Source: Gamsiella multidivaricata (Eukaryota > Mortierellomycota > Mortierellomycetes > Mortierellales > Mortierellaceae). From it: a DNA stretch of 38,407 nt. Of the stretch, positions 10,774 through 24,520 are shown piece by piece (the first letter of the stretch is position 1; each line of letters begins with the position of its first letter). The stretch is taken from contig NW_026251855.1 in the NCBI RefSeq assembly GCF_025024155.1, positions 1 through 38,407 of the forward strand, given 5' to 3'. The notes beneath the pieces were generated by a model. That model had not been told where the DNA came from. It made no database searches and saw only the letters and a list, made by a program, of their open reading frames with translations. A program made the translations under genes and the position numbers.

Positions 10774-11999
10774 TTTTTATTCTGTGCAAGGGATTATTTA
10801 GGGGAAAAAGGTTATTTCCGTTGTCGCGTGCTGAATGGTTTGGGAAAGTCGTCGATTGAATATTTGGCGGCAAAAAAAGAAAAAAAGGAAGCGGAGCACA
10901 GGCTGCTGTCTAGTACATATGAAAATGAAGTGTGTGGCGCATATTTGCAGGTGCATTGGAAGACACGAGCGACAGGGACAAGAATAGAAATAGAAACAGA
11001 AACAGGAGCAGGAACAGGAACAGGAATAGGAACAGGAGCAGGAACAGGGACAGGAACAGGAACAGGAACAGGAACAGGAACAGGAACAGGGACGAGTGGC
11101 ACGAAATGAGCGAAACAAAAAAAAAAAAAGGGAATGAAGAAGAAATGGTAGAGACAGCGTTAGTTTCCTTTGTGTGTGATTCCATTCGCAATGGCACTTT
11201 CTTTTGGGGCAATAGTGTTGTGCTGTTTATTGCTGATTCACATTCCCCATCGTCCCCAAAGGCAATCACTTTCCACTTCTCTTTCAAAGGTGAATACTGT
11301 CATTGGTGTGATTATTATGCTTATGTGGCTCCTGCTGGGAAGAAATAAGCAGGTTTGCCTGCTTGAATCAAAGGGAAGGGGAGTAAGCTGAGCACAGGTG
11401 CAAGTGTTGTTGGTGTTGTTGCTGCTATTGCTGTTCCCTGCTGGTCTTTGTTTCTGTCGTTTGTCCGTAATGCAGGAAATTAAAGAAAAGTCAAGGGGCA
11501 GACCCACGCACAAAGTCGCCAAGACGGGGCGACAAGAAGAGTGGGGGGGCAGGAAGAGGAGTCTTGCCTTTGATGGTTATGTGCTTGCGGAGAGGGACAA
11601 TGGACACCAGTGAGTGTGAGTATGAGTGTGAGTGTTAGATATGAGGTTGAATCGCAACAGAATCGGAGATAATCAGAAAAAAGGAAAAAAGAGAAAAAAG
11701 AAAAAAGATTAATATCTTAGTTGATTGCATTAATGGACAGGCCCTTTCACCCGTCCAGACTCTCTTTTCTTTTTTGCTCACTCTCACGCATATTGCAACT
11801 ATACCCCACCCATCGTCATCAGTCTGGAAGACAACAGGGCATGGAGGAAGGTTATAACCCTTATTGTTTGTTGTATCATGACACTCTTCTTGGAAGAGTC
11901 AACTGGTCAAGGATGCGGTGGATAAATGAATTATGGTTATCGATGGGACAAGTACATCCCTATACATTCATATACCAGTGGGCGCCTTGAATCGTAGCA
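10774..11999. other. Intergenic region upstream of SEC2, with hexanucleotide microsatellite
   Basis: This is the 5' side of the Sec2-type gene. Apart from the repeat at 10975-11096 and A-rich or pyrimidine-rich runs (a poly-A run near 11117-11128), I see no gene. Open frames across the repeat are products of the repeat itself. Confidence 0.6.
10975..11096. repeat. Imperfect GGAACA hexanucleotide microsatellite
   Basis: About 20 units of GGAACA with variants (GAAATA, GGAGCA, GGAATA, GGGACA) form a purine-rich tract about 120 bp long. The most regular part is at 11040-11090. It lies about 200 bp upstream of the Sec2-type start codon. Its multiple of six keeps all frames open, which explains the repeat-like open frames on both strands. 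Confidence 0.95.
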
Positions 12000-12608
12000 T
12001 CAATAAATAAGAGTGCTCTCACTCCAGTTCATACTTCGCAAACTAGCGATGAGATCTCCTTCTGCCCGAGACACCGAGAAGAGGTCCAGGGGTGGAACAC
12101 CACCCATTCGAATGTTTGGGTCGTGTTCAAATGCATGGCGTCCTTGGTTTCCATGCGTTCCACCGCCACCACTATCCATCAATGGCTGCATGTTGTTAGT
12201 CCTCTCTCCCTCCATTACATCTCAGCGGTAGGAAGGACAGTGGTAACTGCACTATATCTGTTGTGGGATCATAAACCGCTGTCGCTTAATTCCCACTTTT
12301 CAGCCATCACGCACATCATCGCTGATACTCCAGCAAGGGCATACCCGGATACAGCGCAAGGAAACATCTGGACTAAGGAGAGATCAGAATAAGGATTGTT
12401 TAGTTTTTCAAACAAACAAACGAAATAAACAATAACAATCAAATTCCTTGACTCTGTGCCTGGCTACTCATACCTAGACTAGTGCTTCCAGATCCTTAAT
12501 TATTTCTCTATCCATCTCCCTGCCCCGTCCCTGCTTGTACCCTTTGGCCTCTCCCTTCTTCTGGAGGGCTCGATTGCACAACGTCAGGGAGGCGTCATTG
12601 GCCGACAT
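12000..12608 (-). CDS. Candidate small spliced gene, unknown function
   Basis: Three open stretches in order on the minus strand look coding. From ATG 12608 the first reads MSANDASLTLCNRALQKKGE and on to KDLEALV. The second follows a TTAGTCCAG acceptor near 12373 and reads MFPCAVSGYALAGVSAMM, with a probable membrane segment. The third follows a CTAAC-plus-CAG acceptor near 12184 and reads PLMDSGGGGTHGNQGRH to SMNWSESTLIY, then a stop at 12000. The first stretch meets an in-frame TAG exactly before the best donor (GTATGA), and the donor of the second is unclear, so the model does not close cleanly. It may be a small membrane protein gene, or one that has decayed. I do not recognise a family. 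Confidence 0.3.
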
Positions 12609-13722
12609 GGCGCACTTTTATGTAACGCAAACGCAAAACACGCAAATGCAAATGTGAGCACCAACCACTTCGGTTGCATATAACTGCATTGGTTAAGAGT
12701 AAACCCGATTCAGGCTCCCATTCCGGACCAAGAGTCCACAGATGTTCTCGGAGGTCAGAGCGTTTTCAATCGTGCGGTAGGAGCAGCGAAAAAAGTCAGA
12801 AACGACCGGTTTGGGTTGCAATGCTTAATCTTCAGCATGTTACTGTATGTTTATGGATGACAGTAGTGATCCTAATGTCTCCTGGGACAAAGGTTATGCT
12901 CTAAATATAATCCAGCAGCATCCAGCACAAAGAGGAGATCGAGCAAAAAGAAGGTCCTTTGTGACGAGAAGCCATCCACACCTACTTGGATTGCCACGTC
13001 AATGGACATGTATACAACATCCGCATTCGCTCTTCCGGCCCAATGCTTAATAATATCGATATTCCAATGATGCATACTCTATACAGAGTTCTGAGGAGAC
13101 GCCGTTCGATGTATTCACAGATGGATTTGTCTTGGGAAAAATAAAAGGCAAAAAGCGAAAACAACGTGTGTGCCATGCATTTGTGCAACAACCATATCAG
13201 ATCACATCAGGCATATAGGAATTTCCGCTTGCTTACTAGGCCCTTTGTCAGCATCTTGCTTGCCTTTATGCCAGATGGTTCCTGCTTTATCGTCCAATTC
13301 AATAAAACTATTATATGCACAATGAATGCATTCGCAAGCAATCTTCTGTTGTTCAGCGCTTTTCACTTTGTCGCGTCGCCAATGGAGGAGAAACGCGTCC
13401 GCATTCTACGCTCAGTCAGCTGATTTGGATATCAAGACTGTTTTTGAGAAAGCGCGACAAAAGGAGCGTTCACTCCTCGTCGCTCTGTCAATCCATTCAT
13501 TCCTTCGTGCGTACAGCTCTGCTTCCACATTTAGCATTAACTAGATCTCTCGTCGTGGTCTATCCTCTCGCCTTCTCGTCCTTTCATCCTCATTACTCCC
13601 CTTCAACAAAGAAGCACTAAACTCCTAAACTGCGCCTTTGTCATACTTTCTTAAAACAAAAACACTAAACCACTCCCCTCACATACACCTTGTTCACTTG
13701 CGCATTCGACCGACAGTAACCC
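12609..13722. other. Intergenic region upstream of DDB1
   Basis: No gene is supported. The last 150 bp before the DDB1 start are C/T-rich, typical of a fungal promoter and 5' UTR. Confidence 0.6.
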
Positions 13723-16700
13723 ATGAATATCGTCTTCACAGCTCGAAAGTCGAGCGCAGTCTTCCAGGCGATTAAGGGCAACTTCACCGGTCCAGAAGAT
13801 CTAAACCTCATTCTTGGGTAAGGGGACAACTGAAACTGAGCGCGCATTCTACCTTCTTCCTGAGGCCATCCTTGAAGTAAAGGCTCCAAAGAACTTACCG
13901 CTTACGGCCACCAATGCAATTTTTTGCGATCGCTACGCCTTTTTAGAAAAGGGACGCGGATCGAAGTGTATATTATCGGACGTGATGGACTCAAGCTGGT
14001 TAAGGAGTTTGGGCTTTATGGCGAAATCGCCTGCCTCGAGCCTTTTCGACCTCAAGTATGTAATCCAGTCCAATACATCGCATGAATGCTCCCATAACCC
14101 TCTTTTTTCAATGCCAAACTGATCACCTGGAAAGAACGACGTGCTTTAATAGCGTCTCTCTGACTTGTGCTTGTCTCTACTCCCTGCGCCGAATGATTTA
14201 TATGTAGGGACATACGACGGACATGCTTTTGGTGACGACGACGCACTATCAAATGTTGACTCTATCGCTACGACTGTTGTCTGCTGAGGGAGCGGGAGAA
14301 ATAAGCGCCGGCACTCCGCAGTTCAACATCGTCTCGGACTCGCTTACAGATCTCAATGATCGCCACTCCAGACCCTCTGAGGCTGGCCAGATCGTGATCA
14401 TTGACCCGACTTCGTCTCTCGTTTGCTGCCATCTCTACCAAGGGCTGTTAAAGTGCATCACTGTCAATCCCAGTACACCTACCCAGTCAGGACCCAATGG
14501 CCAGCCGCAACAACAGTCGTCCTCAGCTCGCAATAGCACAGCACACTCTTTCCGATCGAATGCAAAGGCTGCGGACAAGACCTTTTTGGAGCACTATAAC
14601 TTGCCGATCGAGGAAGTCACAATCATGTCGATGGTCTTTTTAGATGGCGTCCAACGCCCGACTCTTGCAGTACTGTACCAAGATAAGAAGGAGGTTCGGC
14701 ACGTCAAGACATATGAGTTTGATCTGAAAACGAATGAAAAATCCGAGACGGGATGGATTCAAAGCGGTCTAAGTGGAGCAAGGGCCTGCATCGCAGTACC
14801 ATCGCCTATTGGTAAGCGAATTATTTCAACTTTCGCTTTCTTATTCATGATATGTTCTTTGAAGACCAATCTCTTTCTAACTAGCTACCTTGTCTCTATT
14901 GATCTGGACTCTCCAACCCTAAGGCGGATTCCTTGTGGTCGGCGAGTACTCGATTTCATACTTCAACCCTGCACAGCTTGCTGCTCCTCACTCAATCACT
15001 ATCAATGCGACGATCATGCAATGCCATAACCGCGTGGATGACCAAGGAATCCGTTACCTCCTTGGTGACCATAAGGGCATGCTTTACATCCTGGTGCTGA
15101 TCTTAAACAATTCGTCCGGGTCCTCTTCCTCACACTCGAGCCGCCCCTTCCAAGTGGTGGACCTCAAGTTTGAATGCCTGGGTACAACATCCATCCCTGA
15201 GGCAATCGTCTATCTCGACAACGACCATGTCTTTGTAGGATCGCACTTGGGCGATTCGCAGCTAGTCTTGCTGCACACGGAAGCGGATCAGAATGGCGAA
15301 TATTTGGAAATCATGGAGACGTTTACCAACATTGCACCCGTTGCTGATTTTGATGTCGTCGACCTGGAAGGCCAAGGCCAGGTAGGCAAATCACTCTTAT
15401 TGACGTCCGCTTCTTTAATATTTTTCTTGCTGAATTTTGCAGGCGCTTAATCGACATCTTTGTCAACTTTGCTAAATCCGAATAGGGTCAAATTGTGGCA
15501 TGCTCAGGAGCATTTAAGGATGGCTCCCTACGGATTGTTCGAAACGGCGTCGGTATCAATGACCGCGCAGTACTGGAACTTCCGGGAATCAAGGGTCTCT
15601 GGTCGTTGAAGGAAGGTTTAGAGGCGACATCGGAAGATACACTTGTCATGAGCTTCCTAAACTCAACGCGAGTGGTTCGTGTTACCCCAGATGCAGAAAT
15701 GGTGCAGGAAGAGATGGAGGGATTCCTGAACGAGTCGCAAACCTTGTTGAGTGGCAATGTTCAGGCAAACCTGATCCTTCAAGTCACTCCAGAGTCCGTT
15801 CGTCTGATCGCGCCGTCACGACATATCCAGACTGGCTTGATCTCTGAATGGAATCCGCCAAACGGACAAGTTGTCTCTATGGCATCCATGAATGGAACCC
15901 AGTGCTTGGTAGCGGTCGGCGGCAAGACACTTGTTTACTTGGACGTCGGATCGGAGGCCATTCACGAAGTTGGGTAGGTACCTTTGGACTGCTTTTTATG
16001 ATGCGAAGGCTGGCTGAAGGATGCTCTGTGTCTACAGGTACTAAGACAATTTGATTCGCTCTTTCATTATCATAGCCGCAGGACGTTTGAGAACGAGATT
16101 GCTTGTGTCGATGTGACCTCCATCGATTCTGCTAACCCCCATACTTCTCAGGTTTGTGCAGTGGGATTGTGGACGGATATCAAGGTTATCCTGGTTCGCC
16201 TACCTACGATGGAGATTCTCTCTAGTCATGATCTGCCTGGCGAGATTCTTCCTCGCTCATTGCTCTTTTCAAGATTTGAAGGCGTACCATATCTCCTGGC
16301 GGGGCTCGGTAAGCATTAAACTCGGTATTCCTCTATCTCTGCTGAAGCTGCTGTAGACCTTCTGTTGACTGGTTGATTTCCAATGGATCTAGGTGACGGG
16401 CAGCTTCTGACGTTTATTTTGGATGCCGCTTTGAGCACGCTCCCGACTCCAAAACGCATTTCGCTTGGCACGCAACCGATCATGTTGCGTCATATCTCGC
16501 CTAACCAGGGCGGAAATGGAACAGGAGGGGCATCGAGCCATGTATTTGCCTGCAGTGACCGACCGACAGTGATTTACAGCTCCAATCGCAAGCTGTTGTA
16601 CTCAAATGTTAACCTGAAGCAGGTTGCCACAGTCGCGTCATTCAACTGTGAGGTGTTTCCAAACGCGTTAGCAATTGTTGGATCGGACGAGGAGGGAGTC

Positions 16701-18141
16701 CTGCGGATCGGGAGCATTGATGAGTTCCAGGAGCTGCATGTCCAAACGTTCCCGATCCACGAGAGCCCACGACGGATCGCATATCTAGCCTCGAGGAAGT
16801 GCTTTGGAGTGCTTTCGATCCGGATCATGAATGAGGAACCTGAGGCGGTGGGTAGTTCCAGAGTCGTGACATGTGATGAGGAAGAGGTTGGGTTTGTGCG
16901 ACTCCATGACGACCAGACCTTTGATATGCTGCATTCATATGAGCTGCAGAGGGACGAGGCGCCTCAGTGTATTGCGGCTGTGACATTTGCTGGAGGCTCA
17001 ACGAGCTACATTGCGGTTGGAACTGCAGATTCTGTCTCTGAAGGAGTTCCTAGCAAGGGTCGTATCTTGATTCTGGAGGTTTCGGAGAACAGTCAGCTCA
17101 AGCTGGTAACCGAACTGGAAGTCAAGGGAGGGGTGATGTCGATCAAAGAATTTCAGGGAAAGCTGCTATGCGGGATCAATGAGCGATTGTGCCTTTATTC
17201 ATGGAATCCGTCTGAGAAGCTGACGACGGATTCCTTGCTCAAACAGGAGTGTTCTCATCGCGGATTTATTATGATCCTGTCGTTGGCGATCCATGGAGAG
17301 TTCATTGTGGCGGGCGATCTGATCCGGAGCATGACGCTTCTGCGGTACACGGACAATAACATTGTGGAGATTGCGAGGGATCGATGCATGGATATGCTGA
17401 CGGCGCTGGAGGCGATTGATGATGAGACGTTTATTGCGGCGAATAATGCGTCGAGTATCTTTACGCTGGTGAAGAACACAGAGACAACAAACGAGGATGA
17501 GGCGAAGCGTTTGCAATGGTCTGGAGGATGGCATCTTGGGGACCAGATCAACCGGTTCAAGCATGGTGAGTTTTACTCGAGTTTTGGTTTATGATGTGCG
17601 GTGCGATTAGCAACATCCATATCCTGACAAGGATGTTGGCTCATGTTTAATTGTTTAGGTTCTTTGGTGATGACGAACCAAGAGGGTGATGCGCCTGCGG
17701 TCCCGAAACTGTTGTTTGCGACCGTCAGCGGAGCGATTGGCGTTGTTGCGACGCTGACACCGGAGAAATACGAGCTACTCCGTCGTCTAGAAAGCAACAT
17801 GTCGAAAGTAATCAAGGGCGTCGGCGGACTCGATCATGCCTCGTAAGTTATGCTTATTACATCTATTCTTATTGCTTTTATTAATATTTTGGATCATGAA
17901 CTAATCGTTATGATATGTTGCTTTGTGAAATGTATGAAAAATTAGATGGAGGCAGTTCAGAAGCGATGCGAGGACACTGCCGTCGACGAATTTTGTGGAC
18001 GGGGATTTGATAGAGCTGTTCCTGGATTTGAGCCAGGACGAGATCAATGATGTTCTTGAAGGGCCCGAGGACGGTGAGCCGATCAAGGTCCCAGTGGAGG
18101 AGATCACCAAGCTCGTCGAAGAGCTTTCCCGGCTTCATTAG
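13723..18141 (+). CDS. DDB1: DNA damage-binding protein 1 (DDB1), CUL4 adaptor
   Basis: Adaptor linking CUL4-RBX1 to WD40 substrate receptors; roles in damage recognition and chromatin control. Nine exons: 13723-13817, 13947-14055, 14208-14811, 14924-15381, 15486-15973, 16076-16308, 16393-17565, 17659-17842 and 17946-18141. They sum to 3540 nt (1179 residues; human 1140), all in phase. Matches to human DDB1 run end to end: the first exon with FTGPEDLNL, GTRIEVYIIGRDGLK, PIGGFLVVGEYSISY, CHNRVDDQGIRYLLGD, VGSHLGDSQLVLL, METFTNIAPVADFDVVDLEG, ACSGAFKDGSLRIVRNGVGI, LPGIKGLW, CAVGLWTDIKV, HVFACSDRPTVIYSSN and LYSNVNLK. The C-terminal helical domain ends FVDGDLIELFLDLSQ...VEELSRLH. All three beta-propellers and the CTD are therefore present. 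Insertions are low-complexity (for example an Asn/Gln/Ser stretch near 14470-14570). It is convergent with the GNAT gene, with stops 104 bp apart. Confidence 0.97.
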
Positions 18142-18201
18142 AACCCGAACTATATCGTTAACCGACATTTTCTCTTTTTCTCTGGGTCACACGTTGATAC
18201 A

Positions 18202-18207
18202 AATAAA
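18202..18207 (+). terminator. Polyadenylation-type AATAAA downstream of DDB1
   Basis: AATAAA lies about 60 bp after the DDB1 stop in an AT-rich stretch. It is also inside the short convergent gap with the GNAT gene, so the two transcripts may overlap at their ends. Confidence 0.5.
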
Positions 18208-18244
18208 TATAAAAAAACGTAGAACGTGCTGATTGGCTTTATTG

Positions 18245-18251
18245 TCAGCTC

Positions 18252-18285
<34 letters not shown>

Positions 18286-18937
18286 CAGGGGCATAGTACC
18301 GAAAGGCACCTGTGTCTCTGATCTGGAATCCCAAGGACTCATACAAGGCTCTAGCCTGAACACGGTCTGGTTTACTCGTGAGATCAACCATCATACATCC
18401 ATGCGTCCCCGCAGCATCTTTGAGTGCCCGCTTCATTAACCCACGGCCGACACCCTTTCCACGACAGGCATTCGAGACAACGAGATCCTCGATATGCGCA
18501 CGAGAGTTCATAAGCAGCTTCAGGGTAATTAGGGTCAAGCACCCGACGATGCTCTCGATCTTGAGGGATATCTTTGGCACTACGGTATCCGAAGAAGAAG
18601 AAGAAGGGGTATCGAGGAGAAGGCGGGACGTAGTTTCTGTGGCAAGGAATAAGGTGAATGTATCGGTCCGGGCGAGACAGGATGTGAGGGTCGCAAGGTC
18701 CGGGCCTGCGATATAGTTCGTTGATAGCTGGGGGAAGAGGGTCGAGAGGGCATCAACGAGAAGTGTGCTGTCGAGCGGGAGGTAGAGTCCTTCGGGAGTT
18801 GTGGTGTCCTGACAAACGATCAAACGCCATATTATGATGAAGCTGGACGGTGAAGAAGAGGAGGAAGGCTCGGGTGCAAGGGATAGCTCGCTGCCATCGA
18901 CTTTTTGGGGATCGACTGCGAAGAATGTAACTGCCAT
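18245..18937 (-). CDS. GNAT-family N-acetyltransferase
   Basis: Transfers acetyl from acetyl-CoA to an amine; the substrate cannot be told from sequence. I prefer the ATG at 18937 (230 residues, MAVTFFAVDPQKVDGSE). The frame stays open upstream to an ATG at 19177, but that extension is rich in Arg, Asn and Asp and looks unlike an enzyme. GNAT marks are VVPKISLKIESIVGCLTLI (beta strands), AHIEDLVVSNACRGKGVGRG with the acetyl-CoA-binding R-x-K-G-x-G, GLMKRALKDA, then the motif B region DLTSKPDRVQARALYESLGF. The protein ends in ten threonines coded by an ACT run. It is distantly like glucosamine-6-phosphate acetyltransferase, but I do not claim that function. No intron is needed. Confidence 0.85.
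18254..18283. repeat. (AGT)10 trinucleotide repeat inside the GNAT gene 3' end
   Basis: Ten perfect AGT units, read on the coding (minus) strand as ACT, give a polythreonine tail three residues before the stop. Length change here would alter the C-terminus without shifting frame. Confidence 0.97.
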
Positions 18938-19179
18938 GACAAAGGGGAGGACGTGAAGAGAGGAGGACGTGATCCCATGGTTCGACGACATAAATTTGTG
19001 ATTCATGAAGTCACAATGGGGCTCCCAGTTGTTAGGGGGCAATGCAGTATAGTCGAATCCTTCGTTCTTGTCGTCCCTGGGCTCGTCATTATTATCTGGT
19101 CTTTTCGCCTGGGCACGATGTCGCTGATAGATTCTGTTGCCCCGACTAGGTCCATTCGTTTGTGCTCTTCCAATCAACG

Positions 19180-19928
19180 TCGGTATTTGAAGGTTGGCCG
19201 GTGTACCACCTGTTTGATAGCCAAATTGTGATAAGTGACGGGGACTGAGGGCTGAATAGTATCATCGTATGGTTCCTCATGATGATATCGTCGTCTTGCT
19301 CATGTCGACCCTCCTTAGGCAACAACACGCCCCTAGTACACATGCATGACCGGTATTGGGACCGAGGATCTCGATTCACACTGGCTTACACCTCCAAAGA
19401 TCTTCGTCTTGTCAACGTTTCGAGCCTCGGTCGTATAGTAATCCATGTCCGATGATGAACGTAATTCGACGTGGCAAGACGTTCTCAAGAACCGCCGGCA
19501 TTAAACTTACTATAGCTCCCTCAACTTGTAATCGAGCACATGAAGTCGGAGCCCACCAGGCCGAAAGGACCCCCCCGTAGGTGATAGCAGTGTTTGTTGT
19601 AGGTCCTTTGATCAAAGTTATTTTGCCGAGTGAACGTAAGATGCTGTTGCATTTCGCTCATAAACATCACTGTTGCCTTGCGTCATTCGAGCTTCCTGAC
19701 TGATGCCGTTTGCATTCGCCTCTTCCTACAGCTGTGAGCAGCCTTGTAGCGTGGGACCCTGGTCTTTACTCGGTCAGTCAAGACTCTGCGTCTGCAAGCG
19801 CAGGATCATAACTCGTTGTTCCAATTAGCCCTCTGAGTTATTTCTTGAGCACCCTCACTCTTCCAAAAGATACGCTGGCTAATGGGCGTTACGAGGACTA
19901 GCCTGCGGGGGTTCTTGCTGATTTGGCT
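19180..19928. other. Region between GNAT gene and decayed gene
   Basis: 750 bp with no supported gene. Short frames on both strands lack splice continuity or family features. Confidence 0.5.
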
Positions 19929-21557
19929 CTAGTAGATAAAATTTTCGATCGTCGAGATGTCGCTTCGAGTCTCGATGCTGCGCCCATCTGGCAAGAGCGA
20001 GATTAGTGCTGTTAAACTCCAAAGGTGACTAAAGTCGATAAAATTCTTTACCTTGTTATAGAGCTCCAAAGTTCCGTTTCTGTAGATTCGCTTGAGCTCT
20101 GTTGAGAGCTGTGAGACAACGGCTCGTACCAATGGTGATCCTGGGTATGTCCTTAATGCAACTCCATTCTCTTTGTCTAGCAAGACTAGGTCCTGTGCTC
20201 GATCGATGAACCGTTGCGTGCACTGGCCGATTTGCGTTTTGATAAGGAGATTGCCTAAATAGAGATATCGCAATAGCATACCAAGGAATTGATTTGAACA
20301 CCGTCTTGACCTTCCATATCATCCCTCCCGTCCTTCGCCATTCGCGTCGGCCCCACAGTCATCTTTGCATTTTGTCGAAATATGTAGGCAAGTATGGTCC
20401 AGCATTTAATGACAGAGCACTAATGACCTGCGCCTTTTCTTCGTTGGACGCTCATCTCGCAGCACCTTCTGATTCTCGGTATACTGGTCTTGAAGACGAT
20501 CGAAATTGGAACGAAGATTCTGGTACGTGGGCGCTATCAAGGACTGGACTGGCGGCTCAGTCTGCAAACCCTCTTAACGAAGCATCAAGCGTTCCGCTTC
20601 TACGCCCTTGCCAGTGACCAGATTGTGAGACAGATACTGCTGCAGCATCGATGCAGCATTTAAATAATAAAATAATGGTTAGAATAAGCCCGCACAAGTA
20701 ACACAGACAGCTGGCATCTTTTCAGTGAACACTACCATCGTTATCCAAATATTTGATAATGCCGAAGTTGCTGGCACACTCTAGCAAGAGGATATTGGCG
20801 TTGTAATAATCCCTGGAGACCATGTCTAGGGTTATGAGCTGAGTTCTATTGGTCCCTAGTGCCCCAAGGAGGCCTGGGATGTCGTCCTCTCGAGTCTCTT
20901 TCTGTGCTAACTCAGTATTCCTGTTCTTTCGATGCGATGTTAGATGGAAGTCGAAAACGAGATGCGTCTGTTCCTATAACAACTAAAAAGAGTGAGTACC
21001 GAAGATGAGTTTCTTGAGCTGTGGAGCTAGTTCAAAGAGCGCTTCTCGACATTCGCCGTCTTTATCAGATACGCAGAGAAGAAATAGATCGATGACAGAA
21101 TTATGCCGAGATGGGCATTCCTGTGTCGAAATATGGGCACCTCGGAAGATTGCTATCCACTTTCATGACGATGCTCTCATTTATTAACGTGGCTATGTCG
21201 CATTTTTTGGAATAGAGCCATCGAACTAGCGACACCAGCAACCTGATTGAAAGATGACACCGCACTCCCAAGTACAACCACTTGGACGGAAAGCGCAACT
21301 TACGCGTAGACGACTATATATATTCCAGTTCCGCACAACGCATTACAAGGCCGCGTGCGGTCTTCAAGTCCATCGTCTCTTGAGAATAAGAAAATAGGCG
21401 AAAACCTAAGGTTACTGAAGTTGACCGTGAGCTCATGAATACTGTGATCTCCGTAAGGTCTTTCAAAAATCGCCTAGATGCAGACCAGTATCTCGTAAAA
21501 ATGAGTGGGAAGAGATAGCTAGACTGCCAGACGCACAAGCTCTAGCACATCAGCCAT
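19929..21557 (-). pseudogene. Decayed multi-exon gene of unknown family
   Basis: Several coding-like stretches lie in order on the minus strand. They are a start MADVLELVRLA (21557), then YWSASRRFLKDLTEITVF to RGLVMRCAELEYI (about 21510-21320), WLYSKKCDIATLINES to CPYFDTGMPISA (about 21240-21100), SVIDLFLLCVSDKDGECREA to LKKLIF (about 21095-21002), TELAQKETREDDIPG to IIKYLDNDG (about 20915-20740), QYLSHNLVTGKGVEAERLM (about 20640-20575), VQSLIAPTYQNLRSNFDRLQ (about 20550-20490), then GNLLIKTQIGQCTQRFIDRA and a tail PDGRSIETRSDISTIENFIY ending at 19929. Breaks are visible: a stop soon after the first piece, a frame change near 21100, and an in-frame TAA near 20577. Some breaks could be unmodelled introns, but the short spacing argues for decay. 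I do not recognise the family. Confidence 0.5.
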
Positions 21558-21804
21558 ACTGTCTTGCTTGTTGAAAGCGTTACTGGTCCCTGAATCTACC
21601 GCCCCTCGGTACCATCCTCTATTTTAGGCATTGATTAGCGATTAGCCAACCATCCTTCAAAAAGCATTATATATATAATTAGGTCAATGCTGGTTTTCAC
21701 TGCCAGAAATAAAATCCCATTTTCTCCAACTACCGAAGAGAGAAAGTGAGGAAAACTTTAATGACGACTACGATAGCCCTTGAACTTGACTCGACCACGC
21801 CCAT

Positions 21805-21825
21805 GGTTTATCCCTCACTTCCGGT

Positions 21826-21842
<17 letters not shown>
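21805..21842. repeat. 18-bp tandem duplication across the VPS4 stop codon
   Basis: GGTTTATCCCTC(A/G)CTTCC occurs twice back to back (plus strand), differing at one base. On the coding strand each copy reads Gly-Ser-Glu-Gly-stop, so the second stop is a copied terminus now lying in the 3' UTR. Confidence 0.85.
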
Positions 21843-23871
<2,029 letters not shown>

Positions 23872-23978
23872 GGGTGCCGGTGTTGGTGTTGGAGAGATGG
23901 GGTGTGTGTCAAAGGGCAAGGTTGATTGGGATTGCGGAGCGTGGGGTGGTAATGACGAATGACGATGAGAAGGAATGA

Positions 23979-23998
23979 GGGGGCAGGGCAGGGCAGGG
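23979..23998 (+). promoter_or_regulatory. G-quadruplex-type motif upstream of VPS4
   Basis: Four G-runs (5, 3, 3 and 3 G) are separated by CA dinucleotides, a compact short-loop quadruplex pattern about 110 bp upstream of the VPS4 start, on the strand opposite to the gene. Confidence 0.65.
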
Positions 23999-24417
23999 CA
24001 AGAAAGAAGCGAAAGATAAAAGAGAGTCACGTATGGAGTGGATTTTATGATACGTGGCCGTGTGATTTCAAGCAAAGACCCTTTCCGCCCACTTGCTTAC
24101 TTACACACTCGCGCTTCCGCACGCGGGCGGGGAGACGAGAGTGCGATCGACTGATTGGATTCTCTTTTGGTGCAAACATGCACCAGCTGCCTCTTTGTCC
24201 ACTAGACACCACTGGACTACCCTAATGCTGAAGTCATAGCCTAGCTGTTATCCGCAATGGCGTGTTTTGTTGCACTGCATGGGGAAGCGATCCCAGTGCC
24301 CATTCAAGGTGTTACAAAAAGAAGAAAAAAAAGCGATCCCCTGGCTGGTTATAGTCTATGGTCGTGGACTAGTCTATCTTCCAACCACTCAGCTCTTCAT
24401 CGGTGGCCCTCCCTCCT

Positions 24418-24520
24418 TCTTTCTCTCTTTCTCTCTCTTTCTCTCTCTTTCTCGTCCCTCTCTCTCCCACTTTGTCACTCTAACTCTCTTCCTCTCTCTT
24501 TCTCCTTCTCCTTCTCATTC
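24418..24520 (+). repeat. CT-rich polypyrimidine tract upstream of the lipase
   Basis: Irregular repeats of CTCTTT and TCTC make about 100 bp of near-pure pyrimidine 230-330 bp upstream of the lipase start. Such tracts mark many fungal promoters and can form triplex DNA. Confidence 0.8.

Noticed and set aside
10798..11348. Open frames of up to 138 codons across the GGAACA repeat
   Set aside because: A six-base repeat keeps any frame open. The predicted products are simple repeats.
18938..19177. N-terminal extension of the GNAT protein to ATG 19177
   Set aside because: The extension is polar and lacks GNAT-like structure. The inner ATG at 18937 gives a normal-sized enzyme.
20294..20617. 107-codon plus-strand frame
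   Set aside because: Overlaps the decayed minus-strand gene, with no family features or splice support.
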